Positions 20,559-33,287 are shown, counted from the stretch's first letter. The stretch: 64,000 bases of DNA from Pectobacterium fontis (GCF_000803215.1 NZ_JSXC01000018.1:62001-126000), one strand, 5' to 3'. Notes: a model not told the origin generated them from the sequence alone. Translations and numbers: made by a program.

Positions 20559-21293
20559 ATGGAAAACACCGTAGCACCTTCATCGTCTGGATTAAAAGAT
20601 AGCAGTAGCCCGTGGAAGCATTTTATGACTGGCGTAGTTGAAATGCTCCCTCTTTGTTTATCTGTTGTGCCCTGGGGTATTTTGGCTGGCTCGATGGCCA
20701 TTCAGTCGGGGTTATCTGTCGCGCAAAGTATCGGGATGTCTGCGATTATGTTTGCCGGGGCGGCACAATTAGTCTCGTTGGGATTACTTGTATCCGGGGC
20801 GAATGTCGCGACACTACTCATTTCCGTTTTTTTTATCACCGCACAGCATCTTATATATGGTCTGACGCTACGCGAATACGTTTCAACATTGAGATTAAGC
20901 AAACGACTTCCTATCGGATATCTATTATCCGATGAACTTTTTGCACTCAGTGAAAAGAAAGACAGGAAGAATAATGTCAGCGCCAGTTATTTAATCGGTG
21001 CGGGTTTCACCTTTTATATTTTTTGGAATATCTTCAGCATTCTTGGGGTAGTCATGGCGTCTTCCGTACCTGACTTAGACAAGTATCACCTTGATTACTC
21101 TATTGTTGCCACCTTCATTACCATCGTTGTGCCGATGATAAAGAAGATCAGTACCTTCGCGGGTGTCCTGTTTTCTCTGCTGTTGTCGATGCTATTGAGC
21201 TATTTCAAGGTAGACGGCGCCATTGCTATCGCTGGTGTTAGCGGCATGTTTTTTTCTGTATTCATCGCGACTTTGCTTAAGGAAGAAAAATGA
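20559..21293 (+). CDS. azlC: AzlC-family branched-chain amino acid exporter, large subunit
   Basis: 244 aa from the ATG at 20559 (MENTVAPSSSGLKDSSS); the frame is open further up but from a TTG with no sign of a start. About six to seven membrane segments. The family motif region MLPLCLSVVPWGILAGSMAIQSGL and GMSAIMFAGAAQLVSLGLL is clear. AzlC/YgaZ proteins work with a small AzlD/YgaH partner to export valine and related amino acids. It overlaps azlD by 4 bp (ATGA). The many branched-chain biosynthesis genes in this window fit such an exporter, but the substrate is inferred from the family. Confidence 0.85.
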   Translation: MENTVAPSSSGLKDSSSPWKHFMTGVVEMLPLCLSVVPWGILAGSMAIQSGLSVAQSIGMSAIMFAGAAQLVSLGLLVSGANVATLLISVFFITAQHLIYGLTLREYVSTLRLSKRLPIGYLLSDELFALSEKKDRKNNVSASYLIGAGFTFYIFWNIFSILGVVMASSVPDLDKYHLDYSIVATFITIVVPMIKKISTFAGVLFSLLLSMLLSYFKVDGAIAIAGVSGMFFSVFIATLLKEEK

Positions 21294-21601
21294 GCTGGCT
21301 ATTAATAGTTATTCTGGCAGGGATCGTATTTTTTAATCGCTATATTTTTCTTGAACCCGCTGTGCCGGTAAGAATTCCGGTTTTACTGCATCGTGCATTA
21401 AAGTATTCCGCGCCTTGCTTACTCACTGCGATTTGTGGACCAATTATCTTGATGGAAAACAGTGTGCTTCGCGTATTTCCTGATAACCCGTATTTTCTCG
21501 GCGCTATTGTCAGTGTGGTAATTTCCTTTTTTATCCGAAATATGGTGGTCGCCGTACTCTTCAGTATGCTGGCTTTTTATCTGATTACCGCTCTACTGTA
21601 A
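21290..21601 (+). CDS. azlD: AzlD-family branched-chain amino acid exporter, small subunit
   Basis: 103 aa with four hydrophobic segments, no soluble domain and the usual length for AzlD/YgaH (about 100-110 aa). The second segment carries RIPVLLHRALKYSAPCLLTAI, matching the conserved AzlD helix motif. The ATGA overlap with azlC points to coupled translation and a two-subunit permease. The 3' side is a non-coding stretch with a long palindromic element. Confidence 0.82.
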   Translation: MSWLLIVILAGIVFFNRYIFLEPAVPVRIPVLLHRALKYSAPCLLTAICGPIILMENSVLRVFPDNPYFLGAIVSVVISFFIRNMVVAVLFSMLAFYLITALL

Positions 21602-21685
21602 TTTCCTCTTTCCTGGCAAAAGAAAAAGCCCGCAATAATAAAGTGCCGGTTCAAACTGTTGATGAACCTATTTGCCGAACGAAAA

Positions 21686-21790
21686 CGGGAGTAACGGAAT
21701 AGAAGAGTAAAGCGTTTGCGCCATGGATGGCGCAAGCCGAGCGCACAGGGATGTGTTTACAGCGTCTTTACGATCTATCCGTTACTGCCG
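21686..21790. repeat. Large imperfect palindrome between azlD and leuD
   Basis: The outer arms CGGGAGTAACGGAATAGA (from 21686) and TCTATCCGTTACTGCCG (to 21790) are complementary apart from one mismatch and one bulge. Pairing continues inward through GTAAAG/CTTTAC. Inside lies a second perfect inverted repeat, TTGCGCCAT/ATGGCGCAA (21716-21735). The whole would fold into a branched structure of about 105 nt. No coding potential; function unknown. Confidence 0.7.
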
Positions 21791-21814
21791 CTCGATGGAC
21801 TTTGTTAGCCCCCG

Positions 21815-21840
21815 AAGCCCGCAGGAAACCGTGCGGGCTT
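21815..21840. terminator. Hairpin after leuD
   Basis: Perfect 9-bp stem AAGCCCGCA/TGCGGGCTT with an 8-nt loop, 22 bp beyond the leuD stop. No T run follows on the minus strand, so Rho-independent strength is doubtful. Confidence 0.6.
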
Positions 21841-21861
21841 GGGTCTGACTGTCATGCCGAA

Positions 21862-22464
21862 TCAGTTCAAAAAGGCAGGCTGATTCTTTTCATACTCGGT
21901 AATTGATGCTTCGTGTTGCAGCGTCAGGCCGATGCTGTCTAATCCGTTGATCATGCAGTGGCGGCGAAAGCTGTCGATTTCAAACGGGTAGCGTTTGCTG
22001 CCTGCCTGAACGATCTGATTCTCCAGATCGACGGTGAAAGTTATCCCTTCCTGAGCATCAACCTGTTTAAACAGTTCATCCACTTCTTCATCGCTCAACT
22101 TCACGGGCAGTAACTGGTTGTTAAACGAGTTGCCATAGAAGATATCGGCAAAGCTTGGGGCGATAACGACTTTGAAACCGTAATCGGTCAGCGCCCACGG
22201 CGCGTGCTCACGGGAAGAGCCACAGCCGAAGTTTTCCCGCGCCAGCAGGATACTCGCACCTTTGTAATGCGGCTGGTTCAGCACAAACTCAGGGTTGGGC
22301 TGTTGACCCGCATCGTCCAGAAAGCGCCAGTCGTGAAACAAATGTTGCCCGAAACCGGTACGCGTCACCTTTTGCAGAAACTGCTTGGGAATAATGGCAT
22401 CGGTATCGACGTTAGCGGCATCCAGAGGAACCACCAGACCAGTGTGTTGGGTAAATTTAGCCAT
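21862..22464 (-). CDS. leuD: 3-isopropylmalate dehydratase small subunit
   Basis: 200 aa (E. coli 201). LeuD is the swivelling domain that completes the active site of the LeuC [4Fe-4S] dehydratase, which isomerises 2- to 3-isopropylmalate. The aconitase-type motif is clear in [21 protein letters not shown]. Last gene of leuABCD, 13 bp after leuC. Confidence 0.97.
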   Translation of the reverse strand: MAKFTQHTGLVVPLDAANVDTDAIIPKQFLQKVTRTGFGQHLFHDWRFLDDAGQQPNPEFVLNQPHYKGASILLARENFGCGSSREHAPWALTDYGFKVVIAPSFADIFYGNSFNNQLLPVKLSDEEVDELFKQVDAQEGITFTVDLENQIVQAGSKRYPFEIDSFRRHCMINGLDSIGLTLQHEASITEYEKNQPAFLN

Positions 22465-22477
22465 GTCGGTTTCTCTC

Positions 22478-23878
22478 TTAATTCAACTCGCGAACGTCGG
22501 CAAAGCGACCCGTTACCGCCGCAGCCGCAGCCATTGCGGGGCTGACCAGATGGGTGCGTCCTGCGCGCCCCTGACGGCCTTCAAAGTTACGGTTGCTGGT
22601 GGAGGCACAGCGCTCGCCGGGGTTCAGGCGGTCATTGTTCATCGCCAGACACATCGAGCAGCCCGGTAAGCGCCACTCAAAACCGGCCTCAATGAACACC
22701 TTATCCAACCCTTCCAGCTCCGCCATGGTTTTTACCGGACCCGAACCGGGAACGACAATTGCCTGAACGCCTACGGCGACTTTACGCCCTTTGGCGATTT
22801 CTGCTGCTGCGCGTAAATCTTCAATGCGCGAGTTGGTGCAGGAACCAATGAAGACTTTATCGATCTTCACGTCGGTCAGCTTAATACCGGGTTGCAGATC
22901 CATATAAGCCAGCGCTTTGGCGGCGGAGGCGCGCTCTACCGGATCGCTGAACGAATCAGGGCTTGGGATTTCCTGATTGACGGCGATAACCTGACCGGGG
23001 TTGGTGCCCCAGGTGACCTGTGGCGCGATCTGCGCGGCGTCCAGCGTGACAACCGTGTCAAACTGCGCGTCATCATCGGATTTCAGCGTATTCCAGTAGG
23101 CGACGGCGGCGTCCCAGTTGGCGTCTTTCGGCGCAAACTGGCGGCCTTTCAGGTAGTTGAACGTGGTTTCATCCGGCGCAACCAGACCTGCTTTCGCACC
23201 CATCTCAATCGCCATGTTGCACAGCGTCATACGGCCTTCCATGCTCAGCGCGCGAATCGCTTTACCACAAAATTCAACCACATGACCCGTGCCGCCTGCG
23301 CTACCGGTTGTACCGATGATCGCCAGCACGATGTCTTTCGCGGTGATGCCGTGTGGGGCGTCACCCGTGACTTCAATCTTCATGGTTTTGGCGCGACCCT
23401 GCTTCAGAGTTTGCGTCGCCAGTACATGTTCCACTTCCGACGTGCCGATACCGAAAGCTAACGAACCAAATGCACCGTGTGTCGCCGTGTGGGAGTCACC
23501 GCAGACGATGGTCATACCCGGCAGCGTCATCCCTTGTTCAGGGCCGATAACGTGAACAATACCCTGATACGGGTGGTTCAGGTCATACAGTTGCACGCCG
23601 AATTCTGCACAGTTTTTGATTAATTCCTGCATCTGAATGCGGGCCATCTCGCCACTGGCGTTGATGTCTTTGGTCTGCGTGGAGACGTTGTGGTCCATCG
23701 TCGCGAAGGTTTTCCCCGGCTGACGAACCTGACGGCCCATCGCACGCAGGCCGTCAAAAGCCTGCGGGGAGGTGACTTCGTGCACCAGATGTCTGTCGAT
23801 ATACAGCAGCGGCGTTTCGTTCGGTGCTTCATGAACCACATGTGCGTCGAACAATTTTTGATATAACGTCTTACCCAT
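22478..23878 (-). CDS. leuC: 3-isopropylmalate dehydratase large subunit
   Basis: 466 aa, the same length as E. coli LeuC. Aconitase-fold subunit that binds the [4Fe-4S] cluster through Cys in GSCTNSR and CSMC. Other landmarks: [28 protein letters not shown] and [27 protein letters not shown]. It starts 2 bp after the leuB stop, so the genes are tightly coupled. Confidence 0.97.
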   Translation of the reverse strand: MGKTLYQKLFDAHVVHEAPNETPLLYIDRHLVHEVTSPQAFDGLRAMGRQVRQPGKTFATMDHNVSTQTKDINASGEMARIQMQELIKNCAEFGVQLYDLNHPYQGIVHVIGPEQGMTLPGMTIVCGDSHTATHGAFGSLAFGIGTSEVEHVLATQTLKQGRAKTMKIEVTGDAPHGITAKDIVLAIIGTTGSAGGTGHVVEFCGKAIRALSMEGRMTLCNMAIEMGAKAGLVAPDETTFNYLKGRQFAPKDANWDAAVAYWNTLKSDDDAQFDTVVTLDAAQIAPQVTWGTNPGQVIAVNQEIPSPDSFSDPVERASAAKALAYMDLQPGIKLTDVKIDKVFIGSCTNSRIEDLRAAAEIAKGRKVAVGVQAIVVPGSGPVKTMAELEGLDKVFIEAGFEWRLPGCSMCLAMNNDRLNPGERCASTSNRNFEGRQGRAGRTHLVSPAMAAAAAVTGRFADVRELN

Positions 23879-23880
23879 GG

Positions 23881-26570
<2,690 letters not shown>

Positions 26571-26619
26571 GGGTTTAGTTCCTTGTCGTGTCTACTTTTG
26601 TACTTGGCGCTTGGCGAGT

Positions 26620-26652
26620 AAAAAAAAACCCGCGCATCAGCGCGGGTTTTTG
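26620..26652 (-). terminator. leu operon attenuator terminator
   Basis: Stem CCCGCGC/GCGCGGG with loop ATCA (minus-strand loop TGAT), extended by A-T pairs, then eight to nine T on the minus strand. It lies between the leuL stop and leuA, the standard attenuator position. Confidence 0.93.
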
Positions 26653-26670
26653 TATCGTGTGGCGAGAAAC

Positions 26671-26754
26671 TTAGTTCTGAACTCTGCCCACAAACCTACC
26701 GCGCAAGAAGGATGCGTTTAGTAGTAGGCTTAGTAGGACAGTAAAATTGAACAT
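26671..26754 (-). CDS. leuL: leu operon leader peptide LeuL
   Basis: 27-codon frame reading MFNFTVLLSLLLNASFLRGR and then FVGRVQN. It has five Leu codons in LLSLLL, read from CTA codons, which are rare, so the ribosome should stall when Leu-tRNA is short. E. coli LeuL (28 aa, MTHIVRFIGLLLLNASSLRGRR) has the same plan, including LLNAS-LRGR. Stalling should favour antitermination over the hairpin at 26620-26652. The ATG follows the promoter by about 35 bp. Confidence 0.93.
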   Translation of the reverse strand: MFNFTVLLSLLLNASFLRGRFVGRVQN

Positions 26755-26788
26755 GGCGTCTCGTCATCTAAAATTCGGCGTTCCCTTA

Positions 26789-26817
26789 TTGGTACGCGAT
26801 TATCAGGGTTATGTCAA
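26789..26817 (-). promoter_or_regulatory. Putative sigma-70 promoter of leuLABCD
   Basis: Minus strand: perfect -35 TTGACA (26817-26812), 17-bp spacer, then -10 TACCAA (26794-26789), about 35 bp before the leuL ATG. The -35 is the same as in the E. coli leu promoter. Confidence 0.7.
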
Positions 26818-26981
26818 CGTTTGATTGATGTGACGTGTGTCAAGTAAACCAGCGATAGCCTGCGACGAATGAACGAAAGAACGTTGCGGTTTTGAACAAT
26901 GACGGTAGACTGCACGCCAAATAATATACAGATGTACGCTGAAACGCTGTCACTTCATTTCCCTTATAAATTCTTTTGCAG

Positions 26982-28787
26982 ATGACTAATCATTTACAGC
27001 CATATCATGTGGTGCACCGGGTTCAAGATCAGATCAATCACTGCGCAGGCCGTATTACGCTGCGTGAGTGGACGCCTACGGGCGAGCAGCAACTCACCTG
27101 GACACAGGCAGGGCAGCGCATTCAGCGCATTGCCAGCGCGCTGTTAGCGCTGGGCGTGGATGTCCAGGAGCGGGTGGCGATTTTCTCCTATAACTCGATG
27201 AATTGGTCGCTGGCCGATCTGGCGCTGCTGCACCTGCGGGCGATTAGCGTGCCAATCTATGCCACGAATACGGCGGCACAGGCGGCGTTCATCATCAATG
27301 ATGCCGATATCCGTACGATATTTGTCGGCGGTCAGGCGCAGTTGGATGCGCTGCTGGCACTGCGCGACACCTGTCCACAACTGCGCAATATCATCGTGAT
27401 GGATGAAGGCGTTAACCTACGCGGTATCGACATTGCGCAATCTCTGGGTGAATTTGAAGCGCAGGCGGTAGACGATTTCTGGCGTGATGAATGGCAAAAG
27501 CGCATCGACAGTCGCGATCTCAACGATCTGTTTACGCTGATTTATACTTCCGGCACCACTGGTGAGCCGAAAGGCGTCATGTTGGATTATACCAATATAG
27601 CGATGCAGCTTAAGCTGCACGACGATCGTCTGGATATGTCAGAAAACGACGTATCGCTCTGTTTCTTGCCGCTTTCTCATGTGTTTGAGCGTGCATGGAG
27701 CTTTGTCATTATGCACCGTGGTGCGCAGAACGTGTATCTCAGCAACACGAATCTGGTGCGTGATGCGATGCAGGCGGTGAAGCCTACCGTGATGTGCGCT
27801 GTTCCGCGTTTTTATGAGAAGGTTTACAGCGCCATTCATGAAAAAGTGGCACAGGCTCCCTGGTATCGCCAGCGGATCTTCAACTGGGCTGTTGCGCAGG
27901 GGCGGCATGCTTTTCTGGCGAGTCAGGCTGGGAAAAAAGGTGGGATCTTCCACCGCGTGATGCACCGCTATGCCGACCGACTGGTGTTAGGGAAACTGCG
28001 CCAGCTTCTGGGGGGCGAAATTCGCTTTATGCCCGCAGCGGGGGCGCGACTGGATGACAACATCATTCTGTTTTTCCTATCGATTGGGATTCGCATCATT
28101 TATGGTTACGGTATGACCGAAACGTGCGCGACCGTCTCCTGCTGGGAAGAGAACCGTTTCCACTTAGGCTCGATTGGTACGCCGCTGCCGGGCATTGAAG
28201 TCCGTATTGGTGAGGAAAAAGAGATTCAGGTGCGTGGTGCAACCATCATGCGAGGTTATTTCCATCGTTCGCAGGAAACCGCAGAAACCTTTACCGAAGA
28301 CGGCTGGTTGAAAACGGGAGATGCGGGTGAACTGGATGCCAACGGTAATTTGTTTATTACTGAGCGGTTGAAAGATCTGATGAAAACCTCGGGCGGTAAA
28401 TATATCGCTCCGCAACATCTGGAAGGGACGCTGGGGCAGGACCGTTTTATCGAACAGGTGGCGATTATCGCGGATGCGCGCAAGTATGTGTCTGCGCTGA
28501 TTGTTCCGTGTTTTGAAGCGCTGGAAGAATACGCTCGCTCCATCAATTTGAAGTACCACGATCGTCTGGAATTGCTGCGTCACAGCCATATTATTGAGCT
28601 GTTCGAACAGCGCCTGCGGGAAATGCAGAAAGAGCTTTCTCGCGTTGAGCAGGTGAAGAAATTCACACTGTTGCCGATGCCATTCTCGATGGAAAAAGGG
28701 GAACTGACGCCAACGCTCAAGCTACGCAGGAAGATCATCAACCAGCGTTACCAGTTGGAAATTGATGCGATGTACGCAGAGTCTTGA
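26982..28787 (+). CDS. Long-chain acyl-CoA synthetase-like AMP-forming ligase
   Basis: 601 aa from the ATG at 26982 (MTNHLQPYHVVHRVQDQ). Adenylate-forming enzyme with the phosphate-binding motif LIYTSGTTGEPKGVML (near residue 190), the adenine motif YGYGMTETCATVSCW (near 370) and the hinge/C-terminal motif GWLKTGDAGELDANGNLFITERLKDLMKTSGGKY. The length and layout fit the FAA1-like long-chain acyl-CoA ligases more than E. coli FadD. It should activate a carboxylic acid to its acyl-CoA via an acyl-AMP, but the chain length cannot be read. It lies between leuA (divergent) and ilvI, where E. coli has leuO; no leuO is seen. The ribosome binding site is weak. Confidence 0.82.
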   Translation: MTNHLQPYHVVHRVQDQINHCAGRITLREWTPTGEQQLTWTQAGQRIQRIASALLALGVDVQERVAIFSYNSMNWSLADLALLHLRAISVPIYATNTAAQAAFIINDADIRTIFVGGQAQLDALLALRDTCPQLRNIIVMDEGVNLRGIDIAQSLGEFEAQAVDDFWRDEWQKRIDSRDLNDLFTLIYTSGTTGEPKGVMLDYTNIAMQLKLHDDRLDMSENDVSLCFLPLSHVFERAWSFVIMHRGAQNVYLSNTNLVRDAMQAVKPTVMCAVPRFYEKVYSAIHEKVAQAPWYRQRIFNWAVAQGRHAFLASQAGKKGGIFHRVMHRYADRLVLGKLRQLLGGEIRFMPAAGARLDDNIILFFLSIGIRIIYGYGMTETCATVSCWEENRFHLGSIGTPLPGIEVRIGEEKEIQVRGATIMRGYFHRSQETAETFTEDGWLKTGDAGELDANGNLFITERLKDLMKTSGGKYIAPQHLEGTLGQDRFIEQVAIIADARKYVSALIVPCFEALEEYARSINLKYHDRLELLRHSHIIELFEQRLREMQKELSRVEQVKKFTLLPMPFSMEKGELTPTLKLRRKIINQRYQLEIDAMYAES

Positions 28788-29054
28788 TGAGATGACAGGC
28801 CGAGAAGCTCGTTTTTGGAAAAGAAATAGGGTTTTTCGGCTTCAATATTTCACTCTGTAATTTATGGTCTTTATGGACGATCTCTCAGGTCTGAGGGTTC
28901 TCGGTTAGTATTTTATCTCAATTCTCTTTTCCCTCACGTTTGATTTCCCCTTGTCCTGATCAAGGGTGGTGGTTTTTTGCCATTTGTCTGCGTCATAATC
29001 TGGCGTTATGTTAATGGGTTATTAGCAATCCCTATAATATTTCGTTTTCTTGTC
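28788..29054. other. AT-rich gap upstream of the ERIC copy and ilvI
   Basis: About 267 bp with no supported gene. A weak hairpin with T run (CGAG/CTCG then TTTTT, near 28804-28818) may end the acyl-CoA ligase transcript. E. coli has Lrp sites upstream of ilvIH; the A+T tracts here would suit Lrp or H-NS, but I see no defined site. Confidence 0.4.
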
Positions 29055-29179
<125 letters not shown>

Positions 29180-29207
29180 CTAAAAATTAACAGTATTAAC
29201 ACAACGT

Positions 29208-29230
29208 GAGCGCGGGGATTTTCCCCGCTC
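29208..29230 (+). other. Hairpin in the ilvIH 5' region
   Basis: GAGCGCGGGGA and TCCCCGCTC pair around TTT, with one bulge. It ends 44 bp before the ilvI ATG and is followed by AATACAG, not a T run, so it is not a normal terminator. Confidence 0.5.
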
Positions 29231-29274
29231 AATACAGAAGCGGCTCCCGCTTTCTGAACAAAAGAGGCAGAACC

Positions 29275-30993
29275 ATGGAGATGTTGTCAGGCGCCGAAAT
29301 GGTGGTCCGATCGTTGATCGATCAGGGCGTAAAACATGTGTTCGGTTATCCGGGCGGTGCGGTGCTGGATATTTACGACGCCCTGCATACCGTTGGTGGT
29401 ATTGAGCATATTTTGGTGCGGCATGAGCAAGGCGCGGTACATATGGCGGATGGCTATGCGCGTGCGACGGGGGAGGTCGGTGTCGTGCTGGTCACGTCCG
29501 GTCCCGGTGCGACAAACGCGATTACCGGTATCGCCACGGCGTATATGGACTCCATTCCTATGGTGGTGTTGTCCGGTCAGGTTGCCACTTCTCTGATTGG
29601 TTATGATTCCTTTCAGGAATGCGACACGGTGGGGATTTCCCGACCTATCGTTAAGCACAGTTTTCTGGTCAAAAAAGCGGAAGATGTCCCGACGATCCTG
29701 AAAAAAGCATTTTATCTGGCATCAACCGGACGTCCAGGCCCTGTAGTGGTCGATTTACCGAAAGACATCATGAATCCGGCGAATAAGCTGCCGTACGTTT
29801 ATCCCGAAAGTGTCAGCATGCGTTCCTATAACCCCACGGTGCAAGGACACAAAGGCCAGATTCGTCGCGCGCTGCAAACCCTGCTGGCAGCCAAAAAGCC
29901 GATCATCTACAGCGGCGGCGGCGTGATTAACGCAGAGTGCCATGAAGAACTGCTGACGCTGGCGGAAAAACTTAATCTGCCAGTGACGACCTCCCTGATG
30001 GGGTTGGGCGGTTTTCCCGGAACGCACCGTCAATGCCTCGGTATGCTGGGGATGCACGGGACGTATGAAGCCAACACGGCGATGCATCACGCTGATGTCA
30101 TTTTCGCCGTAGGGGTGCGCTTCGATGACCGTACGACGAACAACCTGGCGAAGTACTGTCCGAATGCGACGGTATTGCATATTGATATCGATCCCGCGTC
30201 GATTTCCAAAACGGTCAATGCGGATATTCCCATCGTGGGCGATGCTAAACAGGTGTTGAGCCTGATGCTGGAGTTACTGGCGCAGGATGACGCGCAGCAA
30301 CAGTTCGATGCGCTGCGCGATTGGTGGCAGGAGATTGAGCAGTGGCGTGGACGTCATTGTCTGAAATACAGCACCGAAGGCGACAAGATTAAACCGCAGG
30401 CGGTGATTGAAACGTTGCATCGGTTGACGGAAGGCAAAGCCTATGTGGCCTCAGACGTCGGTCAGCATCAGATGTTTGCCGCGTTGTACTATCCGTTCGA
30501 TTTACCGCGCCGCTGGGTAAACTCCGGTGGACTGGGCACCATGGGCTTTGGTTTGCCTGCGGCACTGGGCATCAAACTCGCGCTGCCGGAAGAAACGGTC
30601 ATTTGCGTAACGGGCGACGGCAGTATTCAGATGAATATTCAGGAGCTTTCTACGGCGCTGCAATATGATTTGCCGATTGTGGTGATCAATCTGAACAACC
30701 GTTTCCTCGGCATGGTGAAGCAGTGGCAGGACATGATTTACTCTGGTCGCCATTCCAGTTCTTATATGGAATCGTTACCGGATTTCGTCAAGCTGGCTGA
30801 AGCGTACGGTCACGTCGGGATTTCTATCGATACGCCCGACGAACTGGAAAGTAAGCTGTCACAAGCGCTGGCGCAGAAAGATCGTCTGGTGTTTGTTGAT
30901 ATCAATATCGACAGCAGCGAGCATGTTTACCCCATGCAGATTCGCGGCGGGGCGATGGATGAAATGTGGCTGAGCAAAACGGAGAGAACCTGA
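29275..30993 (+). CDS. ilvI: Acetolactate synthase III, large catalytic subunit
   Basis: 572 aa (E. coli 574). The start at ATG 29275 ([20 protein letters not shown]) has AGAGG upstream; the frame is open to 29206 without a better start. ThDP enzyme with catalytic Glu in [17 protein letters not shown] and cofactor motif [16 protein letters not shown]. Second acetolactate synthase of the window beside IlvB. With IlvH it makes the valine-sensitive isozyme III, under Lrp control in E. coli. Two bases separate it from ilvH. Confidence 0.96.
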   Translation: MEMLSGAEMVVRSLIDQGVKHVFGYPGGAVLDIYDALHTVGGIEHILVRHEQGAVHMADGYARATGEVGVVLVTSGPGATNAITGIATAYMDSIPMVVLSGQVATSLIGYDSFQECDTVGISRPIVKHSFLVKKAEDVPTILKKAFYLASTGRPGPVVVDLPKDIMNPANKLPYVYPESVSMRSYNPTVQGHKGQIRRALQTLLAAKKPIIYSGGGVINAECHEELLTLAEKLNLPVTTSLMGLGGFPGTHRQCLGMLGMHGTYEANTAMHHADVIFAVGVRFDDRTTNNLAKYCPNATVLHIDIDPASISKTVNADIPIVGDAKQVLSLMLELLAQDDAQQQFDALRDWWQEIEQWRGRHCLKYSTEGDKIKPQAVIETLHRLTEGKAYVASDVGQHQMFAALYYPFDLPRRWVNSGGLGTMGFGLPAALGIKLALPEETVICVTGDGSIQMNIQELSTALQYDLPIVVINLNNRFLGMVKQWQDMIYSGRHSSSYMESLPDFVKLAEAYGHVGISIDTPDELESKLSQALAQKDRLVFVDINIDSSEHVYPMQIRGGAMDEMWLSKTERT

Positions 30994-30995
30994 TC

Positions 30996-31487
30996 ATGCG
31001 GCGGATTTTATCAGTATTACTTGAGAATGAATCAGGCGCCTTGTCACGGGTCGTCGGCCTGTTTTCACAGCGCGGCTACAATATCGAAAGCCTGACGGTG
31101 GCACCCACTGAAGATCCAACGCTATCCCGAATGACTATCCAGACGGTGGGCGATGAGAAAGTGCTGGAGCAGATCGAAAAGCAACTGCACAAGCTGGTGG
31201 ATGTTCTGCGCGTCAGTGAACTGGGGCAAGGGGCGCACGTTGAACGTGAGATCATGCTGGTGAAGCTGCAAGCTACAGGATATGGCCGTGAAGAAGTGAA
31301 ACGCTGCGCCGATATTTTCCGCGGTCAGATTGTGGATGTCACCGCCTCGCTTTATACCGTACAGCTTGCTGGCACCAGTGATAAACTGGATGCCTTTCTC
31401 AGTGCCGTGCGTGAAGTCGCCGAAATTGTTGAAGTGGCGCGTTCTGGGATCGTTGGCGTATCACGCGGCGATAAAATTATGCGTTAA
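30996..31487 (+). CDS. ilvH: Acetolactate synthase III, small regulatory subunit
   Basis: 163 aa, the E. coli length, from the ATG at 30996 ([20 protein letters not shown]). The N-terminal ACT domain (residues about 1-75) binds valine, and the C-terminal ACT-like domain (from about residue 95, [20 protein letters not shown]) follows. It activates IlvI and confers feedback inhibition. Two bases after the ilvI stop; a good terminator follows. Confidence 0.96.
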   Translation: MRRILSVLLENESGALSRVVGLFSQRGYNIESLTVAPTEDPTLSRMTIQTVGDEKVLEQIEKQLHKLVDVLRVSELGQGAHVEREIMLVKLQATGYGREEVKRCADIFRGQIVDVTASLYTVQLAGTSDKLDAFLSAVREVAEIVEVARSGIVGVSRGDKIMR

Positions 31488-31517
31488 TCGACTTTCCCCT
31501 GTTTTTTTTCTTTCAGA

Positions 31518-31544
31518 GGCTCGATATTAGTATCGAGCCTTTTT
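31518..31544 (+). terminator. ilvIH Rho-independent terminator
   Basis: Stem GGCTCGATA/TATCGAGCC, loop TTAG, then TTTTT. It starts 30 bp after the ilvH stop. Confidence 0.92.
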
Positions 31545-31762
31545 ACTTCCCCTTATTTTATATCGGCGCAATATATTTCAGGTTAAAAGACGTCCATTAT
31601 TGATATGACAGCTTAAAATATACGGGTAACGTGATAAAAGCAGTTGCTGTACAAAAGCTTCTGCTGTTAGATCTACGCCATATCCATGGTGATTTTATGG
31701 TCATCGCACTATTTATTTTATTTATCCGGCCTATTTATTTTCGGGCCTACTAAGGGGTTATC

Positions 31763-32767
31763 GTGAAACTGGATGAAATCGCGCGTCTTGCGGGTGTTTC
31801 ACGCACGACAGCCAGCTATGTCATTAACGGGAAAGCAAAACAATATCGCGTTAGCGATAAGACCGTTGAGAAAGTCATGGCTGTCGTCAGGGAGCACAAT
31901 TATCATCCCAACGCCGTCGCGGCTGGATTACGTGCCGGGCGCACACGTTCAATTGGTTTGGTTATTCCCGATTTGGAAAATACCAGTTATACGCGTATCG
32001 CCAACTATCTGGAGCGTCAGGCCAGGCAGCGCGGATATCAGTTATTAATCGCCTGTTCAGAAGATCAGCCGGACAACGAGATGCGCTGTATTGAGCACCT
32101 GTTACAGCGCCAGGTTGACGCCATTATTGTTTCCACCGCGTTACCCCCCGAGCACCCGTTTTATCAGCGGTGGATAAACGGCAGCCTGCCGATTATCGCG
32201 TTAGACAGGGCGTTAGATCGTGAGCACTTTACCAGCGTGGTCGGTGCCGATCTTGAAGATGCCGAAATGCTGGCGCAGGAATTAAGGAAAGTGCCTGCGA
32301 AATCGGTCGTCTATCTTGGTGCTTTGCCCGAGCTTTCTGTCAGCTTCCTACGTGAACAGGGATTTCGTCAGGCATGGGCGGGCGATGCGCGTGAAGTAAA
32401 GTATCTTTATTCCAATAGCTATGAGCGTGCTGCCGCTGCCGCGGCGTTTATGGATTATTTGCAAAATAATCCTATGCCAGAGGCATTATTCACGACCTCT
32501 TTCCCGCTATTACAGGGGGTGATGGACGTTAACCTAAAGATTAACGGGCGTTTGCCGAATAATCTGGCTATCGCGACCTTTGGCGATAATGAACTGTTGG
32601 ACTATCTGGAATGCCCGGTATTGTCCGTTGCTCAGCGTCATCGTGAAGTCGCGGAACGTGTACTGGAACTGGTGTTGGCCAGTCTGGATGAACCGAAAAG
32701 GCCGAAACCGGGTTTGAATCGTATCCGCCGCAACCTGTACCGCCGTGGCTCACTGAGCCGCGTATAA
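31763..32767 (+). CDS. cra: Catabolite repressor/activator Cra (FruR)
   Basis: 334 aa LacI-family regulator (E. coli 334). The N-terminal helix-turn-helix is [23 protein letters not shown], followed by a hinge ([21 protein letters not shown]) and a periplasmic-binding-protein-type effector domain. Cra responds to fructose 1-phosphate and controls glycolytic and gluconeogenic genes. Starts at GTG 31763 with AAGGGG 5 nt upstream, as for E. coli fruR. About 275 bp upstream is non-coding, with A+T-rich sequence. Confidence 0.96.
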   Translation: MKLDEIARLAGVSRTTASYVINGKAKQYRVSDKTVEKVMAVVREHNYHPNAVAAGLRAGRTRSIGLVIPDLENTSYTRIANYLERQARQRGYQLLIACSEDQPDNEMRCIEHLLQRQVDAIIVSTALPPEHPFYQRWINGSLPIIALDRALDREHFTSVVGADLEDAEMLAQELRKVPAKSVVYLGALPELSVSFLREQGFRQAWAGDAREVKYLYSNSYERAAAAAAFMDYLQNNPMPEALFTTSFPLLQGVMDVNLKINGRLPNNLAIATFGDNELLDYLECPVLSVAQRHREVAERVLELVLASLDEPKRPKPGLNRIRRNLYRRGSLSRV

Positions 32768-32784
32768 TCTCCCTCTGCTTTTCT

Positions 32785-32806
32785 GCGCCATAGTTGACTA
32801 TGGCGC
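32785..32806. terminator. Hairpin between convergent cra and alaE
   Basis: GCGCCATAGT and ACTATGGCGC form a perfect inverted repeat with a 2-4 nt loop. It sits 17 bp after the cra stop and 28 bp from the alaE stop. The T tract is short (CTCTTCC), so it is a probable two-way terminator. Confidence 0.72.
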
Positions 32807-32834
32807 CTCTTCCTTACCCCACTTCAATGCGTTT

Positions 32835-33272
32835 TTATGGCAATGCTACCCGGAATAACCGGCGGCAATATTCCAAAAAATAGCCGTATATCACGCCTGT
32901 GACCATCGACACCACCAGATTACTGGTGACGGCGGTCAGGATTTGCGCAGGATTCGCCCCGATAGACCAGAGAATAATGGCATAAACCGGGGATTGGAAA
33001 CTGACATAGGCAAACAGGTCAGCAACGCTGCGCACCAGGAAATGCTCACCGCCGTGGCGTCTGGCGATGTTCAACATGCGATCGCGATAAAGCCCATACG
33101 GCCAGGCGATGGCAATATTGACGGGGATAGATAACAAGCGTGAAGACAGCGATTGCTCGACGCTCATACCGGAAAGCATGATTTCAATGGCCATGCCGGT
33201 GATGAAACAATAGACAACGAGCGCAAAAGTATCTGCGGTAGCACTTCGCAATCGTGACGTCGGGGAAAACAT
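32835..33272 (-). CDS. alaE: L-alanine exporter AlaE
   Basis: 145 aa from the ATG at 33272 ([17 protein letters not shown]), which matches the E. coli AlaE start and has GGAG 9 nt upstream; an ATG at 33287 adds five residues. Four membrane segments with the conserved ESSENTIAL features [16 protein letters not shown] and [14 protein letters not shown], ending [17 protein letters not shown]. It exports alanine by proton antiport. The position between cra and mraZ is not the E. coli one. Confidence 0.9.
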   Translation of the reverse strand: MFSPTSRLRSATADTFALVVYCFITGMAIEIMLSGMSVEQSLSSRLLSIPVNIAIAWPYGLYRDRMLNIARRHGGEHFLVRSVADLFAYVSFQSPVYAIILWSIGANPAQILTAVTSNLVVSMVTGVIYGYFLEYCRRLFRVALP

Positions 33273-33287
33273 ACTTTGCTGCTCCAT

